Shown here: piece after piece, positions 57,512 through 64,000 of the stretch | How the letters are laid out: every line of letters begins with the position of its first letter | How positions within the stretch are numbered: position 1 is the first letter of the stretch | Source of the DNA: Oxytricha trifallax | Taxonomy: Eukaryota > Ciliophora > Spirotrichea > Sporadotrichida > Oxytrichidae | Length of the DNA stretch: 64,000 nucleotides | Direction: 5' to 3' | Assembly: GCA_000711775.1 (NCBI GenBank) | Contig: ARYC01001996.1 | Location: 1 to 64,000 of the forward strand | Notes under the pieces: generated by a model | Told to the model about the DNA's origin: nothing | The model's database searches: none | The model's input: only the letters and a program-made list of their open reading frames with translations | Position numbers and translations under genes: made by a program

Positions 57512-58504
57512 AAGTAGATTATAAATATATATTTCATACGGTTAATCTATTATTTAAATTTGAAAGTAAATATCTTACTCTATTTAAAATATAATAATTA
57601 AAATGTTTTAATATTATTTTTAAGTAGTTAAAATTTGATTAGCATCTTATAAATATTTATAAAAACTTCTTAGAATGCAAAAATTTGAAATCATTAATTT
57701 CCTTGATAAATTATTTTGACTCTTTTAAATAAATAGTCTTTCTTCATGCTTATATTATTATATTTATCAAGAAGTATAGATTCATTATTTTATATATAAA
57801 CGAAATATATTTTCATTATAAAAATTAAAAAAACTTCCTTTTTGCCAATTTCTTTTTTTTTATAAATAAATCTTAACTATCAAATAGCGGAATATAAAAC
57901 AATTTTATCTCTTTGGGATATAAGGAAAATATAGTATGATAAATTTAACTAAAATTAATATCATTTATAATTAAGAATATTATTTGATATAAAATTTTAA
58001 ATGTTTAATATTCTAAGAATACAATCGAATTGTGGAAATTAATTTTAATTAAAAAAGAATATGATATAAAATTCGTAGCAGTAAATTTCGACATAATAAA
58101 CGATCTTGGGCTCATTCGATAGAGAATTCTAAATTAGCTATACTTTATTATTTGCGGTACCATTTATCTCATCCCTGGATCGAGATAACTTAATTTTAAT
58201 TGAAAGGTATAATTTCTTGAATTTAAATGCTTTCTATTATAATCAAGTCATCTCGCTCCAAGGATGAGATAAATGGTACCGCCAATAATAAAGTCCAGCT
58301 AATTTAGAATTCTCTATCGAATGAGCCCAAGATCGTTTATTATGTCGAAATTTACTGCTACAAATTTTATATAATATTCTTTTTTTATTAAAATTAATTT
58401 CCGCAATTCATTTGTATTTCTATAGTGTAAAATAAAAATAAGTACATGCTTTATTATGCATAAGTATTGTATTAAATATATTTAAAATTTTTTGAATTAA
58501 TTCA
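57499..58504 (+). other. 1006-bp IES bounded by 13-bp pointer, carrying MITE copy 7
   Basis: AAGCTTTTTATGA at 57499-57511 and 58505-58517, with different bases on both outer sides. Deletion joins TAT TAA GCT TTT TAT GA to T ATG CTC AAT TAA AAC TAC, giving IYQAFYDMLNQNY against RNF213 LYESLYDALNQYY. The clearest MDS/IES joint in the window. Confidence 0.95.
58008..58426. mobile_element. Palindromic MITE (copy 7)
   Basis: About 420-bp inverted repeat inside the 1006-bp IES. Core TTAGCTATACTTTATTATTT, GCGGTACCATTTATCTCATC, CCTGGATCGAGATAACTT. Arms are highly similar to each other, with GATCTTGGGCTCATTCGATA in both. Confidence 0.87.
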
Positions 58505-58575
58505 AAGCTTTTTATGATATGCTCAATTAAAACTACTAAGAGATTATTTCTAAATTAGGAATAATTTATAAAACA
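58505..58575 (+). CDS. RNF213-like MDS after the 13-bp pointer
   Basis: Frame (in phase with the upstream MDS) AFYDMLNQNYQEIISKLGII. Extends the LYDALNQYY match. A further weak block at about 58888-58950 (FLDAMYDADNNQVQENLEQ) may follow. Confidence 0.85.
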
Positions 58576-59739
58576 TAAAAAAATAAATCAAATTAAAAAA
58601 TTTATAAAGTAAAAATTTTTTAATATTTTAATAATATTTTAAAGAATGAAATAATATAAATTTAAATTAAAATAATTTTATTAAAAATTATATAAGATTA
58701 TGAAAATGTAATATTTTGGCGAAGTAAAATTGATTTTCATTCATTATGCATTTTTTTGTCAAATTGAAAAATGTAATATTATTTTATATTTATTTAAATA
58801 AGATAGTTTCTGTATCATATAATTAATTATTGGCTAAAATTGATGTGCACCTAAAGTAATCAAATAAATTTAATTACATTCTTCTTAGATGCAATGTATG
58901 ATGCAGATAATAATTAAGTTCAAGAAAATCTTGAATAAGTTTTCTTTTAAATTAGTCTTTGATTGTAAAATTCAGTTAAATAGCTCAATTAATAATAATA
59001 ATATTAATTTTAGTAAGCAAGATTCTCAAAAGTAAATATATATTACAGATAGAAAAAAGATTTGATAATAAAAAATTAATATTCTAATCTCTTTAAGAAG
59101 TTTAGGACTCTTTACTTTAATTGTTAATTTAAATCAACATACATATTCATATATAAGAAGATGAAATAAAGAAGAAGATCTGTATTATTTTTCTCTGTAT
59201 CATACTTTTAATGAGTTTGACTTTCTTAATTTTTATATACTCACTTAAGATTTTGTTTATAATCTTTTTCTAAATGTATTTTTCAATATAGCAATATATC
59301 AACAATAAATAACTTAGGAAGTTTTTATTTTAATAATTTTTTATCGAAAAAAACAACAGATAGAATAATTATGTTAAAATGATATTTTTATTTATGATAT
59401 TCAAAGCTTTATATTTTAATTGATCATAAAAAGTTAAAAATTAAAATAATTATTAGGAATTTTTTAAAAATTTATTATTTCGAAATAGTCAAGTTTATAT
59501 TTTTAAATGAATTTGTTTAAAAATACTTATCTATTTTTATTTAAAAAGGAATAAAATGGTAAATATAGCGATCAAAACTACTAGCATTCAAATTTTTAAA
59601 TGTCGAAATTTAATTTTGTTAATGTAATAAAATCGTGATTTTTAATGAAATATAAATAATCATAGTATTGTTATTATGATCTTATCTTTTTAAGAAGATA
59701 AACTTATTTTTAAAAGATCTTTATTTTAATTATATACTA

Positions 59740-59990
59740 ACTTGAAATTAATTTATTTTCCTGTTAAACCTATTCCTAGGAATAATAAACAAAAATACTG
59801 TAAAGTAGCAATTGGTCCTGATAGCACAAAATGCATTGTCCATCCAGATTTCAGATGCATAATTCTTACAAACAATAGTAAAGTAAGTCAAATGGACCCA
59901 CCTCTTCTCAATAGATTTGAAAAACAAATTTACAATATATACGAGAGTATAACTTCTGAGCAATAGTAACTATTAGTTAGTTTTATTTTA
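59740..59990 (+). CDS. RNF213-like MDS: VHPDFR and PLLNRFEK segment
   Basis: Frame KQKYCKVAIGPDSTKCIVHP, DFRCIILTNNSKVSQMDPPL, LNRFEKQIYNIYESITSEQQ. Matches RNF213 QKYVDLGLGTHRVKCRVHPNFRLIVIEE..V....P.PLINRLEKHYLD. A strong assignment. Confidence 0.94.
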
Positions 59991-60069
59991 ATGGCCATAT
60001 TTTTTTAAAAAATTCAAATAAAAAAAGTTAAATTTTGACCTAAAAATTAAGAGAGAAAAATTTATAACT

Positions 60070-60205
60070 AATAGAAAGACTCGAATAATGGATGAAAAAG
60101 AAATTGGTGGTTTGGAAAATAAATTTACTTATGAGTAAATGTTTTCAGTACTGTGCTATAATTTCGTTGAAATTCAATAAATTCTGTTAAATTTGATTAA
60201 TTTAA
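60070..60205 (+). CDS. RNF213-like candidate MDS
   Basis: Frame RKTRIMDEKEIGGLENKFTY, EQMFSVLCYNFVEIQQILLN. A second frame (IERLEQWMKKKLVV) overlaps its start. RNF213 has a helical segment and then a F.GYHSD..ASVV stretch here; assignment is by position. Confidence 0.5.
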
Positions 60206-61289
60206 ATTAATTACCCCTATATTATTCTGGAAGATCAGTAGATTAAATATTTTAGAATCATAAGTTTTCAATCTTTAAAAACAAATTTGAATATTTTATC
60301 TACAACTATCAATTATTGTCCTATAAATTATATTGATAATTATTAATAAATATGAAATTACAACAATTTTAATGCTAAAGTTTATGATTTTTTTATTGTA
60401 TATATACAAAAGGTTTAATAAAATTATATTTTATTTTCTTTAACTCATAATAAATTCTATTTAATTTATAACAAATAACTTAGAATGTCATTGATATCAT
60501 TAGTTTTTATAATTTGAATTATTTTCAAGATTTAAAATAAAACTTTATATATTTATCTTATATACAATGATATTATATTATAGTTTAAAGAAAAATAATT
60601 ATGAAAATTAATTATAAGGAAAATATTTTTTTTTGAATTTTATTTTCATGAGACAATTAAAAATTTTCGGGACATTATCCATAACTTTTTATAGATTATA
60701 ACTATTTATATATAATATTTTTATTTGATAATGGAATTTTTTTAAATTTTGTTAGATAAATTTATCTATAAACTTATATTTTAGGATAGATAAATTAATT
60801 TTAACTTATTAATTATTGAAATTATTAAAATTAGTGCTGATGGTTAAAAATTTAGGAATAGAAGAAGATCGCTATTTAATTTTTTAATAATAAAATTTTA
60901 AGTAGAATTCTAAATTAATATGATTATTTAATTTTTATAAATTAAATAAAACTGACAAATTTAAATTATTCAAAAATATTCATTTGCAAATTTTAATAAA
61001 TAAAAAATCTATGAACATTTCTGCAAGGAATAATTAATTGGTTTTATAATATTTAAGTTATTATATGTGTGGTTTATAAAATTATATTTATTAATACATT
61101 TTATAAAGAATAAAAGTCATATATGTTAGAACTTTCTTTTCAATATATTAAATTATATTAATTTTTGTTATGATTTTGATGAACATATGTGATAGCATTG
61201 AAAAATTAAGTTTAAAAAAATGAAAGATTTGTATATATTTTAAACAGTATTTTTTAAAAAAAAACATTATTATATTGTAAATCAATCAA

Positions 61290-61480
61290 ATATTTTCTTG
61301 ACTCCATTGAACCTTATTAACATTTTCCAAGTAAAGTGGTTTAATCATTTCTCACAATAGTTACTGGAGATAGTTAAATTTATTAATGTTTTTCTAGGAG
61401 TTTTTTATTTTTTAATGTTTCTAAGTGGTGGTGTCTTTTTATAATTCGTGAGTCACTTGAAGTGAAAGAAATATATATAA
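61290..61480 (+). CDS. Candidate MDS, weak
   Basis: Plus frame FLDSIEPYQHFPSKVVQSFL, TIVTGDSQ, then KWWCLFIIRESLEVKEIY. The GC-richer parts are protein-like; the rest is AT-rich. Confidence 0.35.
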
Positions 61481-61689
61481 GTTAATAATCTATTTTTTAT
61501 TTTTATCTGATATTTGAGAATTAATCTAAAACAACTACTTTAAAAAACAGAGATCAACCTACAAGTAATACTTAATAATTTTCATAACCCAGTTCATTTA
61601 TAAAATTATGATATACAAATTAGGTTTATTCAAATAGAATATATTATTAATAATTTAAAATTACATAACTCTGATAATTTAATTAAAAT

Positions 61690-61780
61690 AATTTAAATAT
61701 TAATGGTTTCGCAAATTAACTTAGTATGCTAAGATGCCCGCAAAGCATAGCTACTGACAGATGTGAATATACATAAAAAA
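61690..61780 (+). CDS. RNF213-like candidate MDS, short
   Basis: Frame INLVCQDARKAQLLTDVNIH. RNF213 has an LLN.ATPDA..RL stretch at this place in the order, which this resembles loosely. Confidence 0.4.
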
Positions 61781-62199
61781 AATATATTTCGATCAATTTA
61801 ATATAATGAGTAATTTAAAACTAAAATAATCTTTACAAAGTTTAATAATCTAATTTAAATTAAAATAATTAGATTAATTTACTGCTTAAAATTTTGAGTT
61901 TGAATTCAAATTTTATATAGAATTAAAATTAATATTTTAAGTGTTTCAATGTTTTTAAGTTTAAAATAAAAATTTTTAATTATATTCAATTTATTTAATT
62001 AAATTAATTTTCTTTAATATTTATCTAATAGATAGATAGATTTTAAAATATCTCTCTATTTTATATTTATATAATTTTAAAGAATGTCATTTAAAATTTT
62101 AATCAAAAATTTTCTCCCATTTTTATAAACAATATCTTTTTTTATTTATATATTTACTATGAATTAAGAAATTTATTATCATTTTATTTCAAATTATAA

Positions 62200-62475
62200 T
62201 GAATGGTTTGAAATCTACTAAAATGAATAGAAGCACAATGATGTTAAGTAAGCTTTATATTACTACTAAGATATCTGGAAGACTGATGAAATTCTAAAAT
62301 AGTCAGAGAGTGGTTTGAACTTAGTATTCTATACTTTTTCTGCAAATACAAAAGATCTTTTCATTACTCAAGATAAATCAATTGATGATACTCCAATAAT
62401 ATTAGCAAGTATTACCTCAAAAGATCATTTTAATTCATAATATTGGATATTTCATTTTAAAAGATGAACTAGAAA
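62200..62475 (+). CDS. RNF213-like MDS, last one visible
   Basis: Frame EWFEIYQNEQKHNDVKQALY, YYQDIWKTDEILKQSESGLN, LVFYTFSANTKDLFITQDKS, DTPIILASITSKDH. It resembles the RNF213 segment Y....H......L......ITTFSRLLT. It lies about 540 bp before TBE copy E. The E3 module and C-terminus must lie outside the window. Confidence 0.7.
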
Positions 62476-63010
62476 ATTAACTATAAAAACATTTTGAATC
62501 ATTTTATGGAGACAAGACTACTAAATTGATATTTATTAATCATTATTTATCTTGAAATTTTCAGTTAATTTTAATAAGATCATAATTATCAATTAAAAAA
62601 ATGACCATCTATGATGTATAATAAGTAATTAAAGTAATTGGACTACTATTAACGATTATAATTTACCTAATTTAGAAGAAAATGTATGTACCTTTTACAT
62701 TAATAGTCTTTAATCGATTTCTATTTATTTTAATGAACTTCTTATTAAAATTGATAGCATTACCGATTGCAATGACCAGTAATTAGATTTAAAGTGTAAT
62801 TGTATTAATCATAAATATTTAAAAAACATAATAAAAATTAAATGTTCTACAAACTATTATACTTTGAGAAAATTGTTTAAATAAGTTTATACTATAAGCA
62901 TTAATATATATTTGACAGTGAAAGTTAAATTTGATAAAAAAATTATAAAGTAAAATTTATATAATAGATATTGATTCTATAATAATTGCTGATTAACACA
63001 AAGATTCATT

Positions 63011-64000
63011 TTAAACCCCAAAACCCTTTAATGAGGTTTATAAGTGCTTTGATTTGTAGGGAATTTGTTAGGGTTTAGGGATAGGTTTAATGTGAAATTT
63101 ATAGTAAATAAATTTAATTAAATCACTCATAAAGCACTTTTGGATCGTGTGGTAGAGGTCTGAAGTTTATCTTACTTAACCACAACTCTATTGACTCTAT
63201 TGATATGTCTGATCTTGAGTTAGGTTTGATAATGATTTAGTCAGCCTTTAATTTTATTGATTGAGATAATCTGATTTTGTCTATAAACTACTTTATTATT
63301 TGCTTACCTTCATTCTCGCACCTTGTAGACTAGTAATAGTTACGATGCATATTGCACTCTAATATTATTGCTGCCATAGCCCGCACATCTTATTGAAAGT
63401 GTTCTCTTTCTGGGTAATAGCCTGGAGTTCCCATTACACTTCCAAGCCTTGATACTTCCACTCTTAAGGCTCTGTTGAAATCAATAATTGTTACTGTTAC
63501 TGGTGAAAAGTTCAACATTATATTCTCAGGCTTGAGATCTCTGTGAACAAAGCCTAACTTATGAAGCTCTTTGATACCTTGTATAGCTTAGGTTGATATT
63601 AATGCAAGCTATCTATGATTTCTTTGATCAGTTATGAAATCTCTGAGTGTCATTTCAAAGAGTGGTAGTCTGAAAGCTACATGATCTTTGGCTAAGAGAA
63701 CAGCATCTAGCTTTATTAAGTATTTGCACTCTTTAAACTTAGCCTGAGTGAGTACTTAATACTCATTAGTAAACTCCATTAAATCCTTGAAAACTTTCTT
63801 GTCAAAGGAGTCCTCTAGAATTAGATAGCTTTAGAGTGAAGTATTTAAATCAATCAGTGAAAGTACTGGAATTTTCTTGTATTATATCTTAATCATGAAT
63901 TTTGTGATCTCTGATGCTAAGAGGTTGCGTGCTATCCTCACATATTCTGATTCACTAGCTTGTTCGAGCTCTACCACTTTCGAAGATTCTCTTGCTTTTC
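63011..64000. mobile_element. TBE transposon copy E, left end (rest outside window)
   Basis: Begins with a worn telomeric repeat (TAAACCCCAAAACCCT, about 63012-63027) preceded by ATT (63008-63010), fitting the ANT target. Subterminal sequence TTTATAAGTGCTTTGATTTG is shared with copies A and C. Carries the kinase gene in reverse orientation. Confidence 0.9.
63123..64000 (-). CDS. TBE 57-kDa zinc-finger/kinase gene, 3' part
   Basis: Minus strand, stop TGA at 63123-63125 after LYE. Kinase motifs: GFVHRDLKPENIMLNFSP, IIDFNRALRVEVSRLGSVMG, TPGYYPEREHF. Relative to copies A and B the stretch DWRDGD after PERE is missing, and the usual W.WALA motif reads DVRAMA. Closest to copy A. Upstream half and fingers lie beyond the window, so intactness cannot be judged. 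Confidence 0.85.

Larger units (their letters stand above)
31085..62475 (+). other. RNF213-like: Germline locus of an RNF213 (mysterin)-like giant AAA+ gene, in-order MDSs
   Basis: At least twenty plus-strand coding islands follow the order of RNF213: AAA2 P-loop, AAA2-3 linker, AAA3 Walker A and Walker B, AAA3 core, AAA4 Walker A and Walker B, and the region after AAA4. RNF213 is a giant dynein-like AAA+ ring with an E3 ligase module, acting in lipid-droplet biology and antimicrobial ubiquitination in animals. The E3 part should lie beyond the last island. The islands are separated by AT-rich IESs from about 110 bp to over 1 kb, some stuffed with transposons including TBE copy C. At four joints a shared pointer links the islands in frame. 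All order is non-scrambled as far as seen. Confidence 0.85.

Noticed and set aside
59748-59963. 71-codon minus-strand frame
   Set aside because: Antisense to the strongly supported RNF213-like MDS at 59.74-59.99 kb.

Overview
The window looks like micronuclear (germline) DNA of a stichotrich ciliate such as Oxytricha, Sterkiella, Stylonychia or Tetmemena. The evidence is: (1) four telomere-bearing elements (TBE), whose ends carry G4T4/C4A4 telomeric repeats flanked by ANT trinucleotides; (2) open frames that only hold if TAA and TAG are read as glutamine and TGA is the sole stop; (3) short islands of conserved protein sequence separated by very AT-rich DNA, which is the MDS/IES layout of a gene awaiting somatic rearrangement; (4) introns of 26-36 bp. 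No bacterial features, rRNA, tRNA or CRISPR were found.

Layout. 1-1348 is the right end of TBE copy A. 1.37-3.47 kb holds two palindromic MITEs and a foldback element. 4.2-5.96 kb is a GC-rich coding island I cannot name. 7.0-8.77 kb is a very long palindrome whose loop and left arm carry MDSs of a cysteine-rich surface protein with a cadherin-like C-terminal segment. 8.9-28.8 kb has many short protein-like blocks on the plus strand, interrupted by palindromes, an unknown intact 469-residue gene on the minus strand (14763-16172) and the near-complete TBE copy B (16292-20550). 31.1-62.5 kb is the best-supported locus: in-order plus-strand MDSs of a giant RNF213 (mysterin)-like AAA+ protein, with the AAA2 P-loop, AAA3 Walker A and B, AAA4 Walker A and B and the segments after AAA4 all recognisable. 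Its IESs carry MITEs, foldbacks, a 1.6 kb transposon with 8-bp target duplication, SINE-like repeats and TBE copy C (42041-45918). 63011-64000 is the left end of TBE copy E.

How it fits together. The 8.9-28.8 kb blocks share strand and spacing with the RNF213-like MDSs and lie where the N-terminal half would be expected, so one giant gene may span more than 50 kb of germline DNA; this is inference. At several RNF213 joints I can read the short direct repeat (pointer) that would join adjacent MDSs in frame: AAGCTTTTTATGA, ACAAATTA, ATAAT and probably TTTAA. A 34-bp spliceosomal intron sits inside the AAA3 Walker A motif. TBE elements encode a DD34E transposase, a 22-kDa protein and a zinc-finger/kinase protein; copies A, C and E are one subfamily and B another. 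Comparisons with human RNF213 and TBE proteins are from memory; no search or alignment was run, and most MDS edges are approximate.
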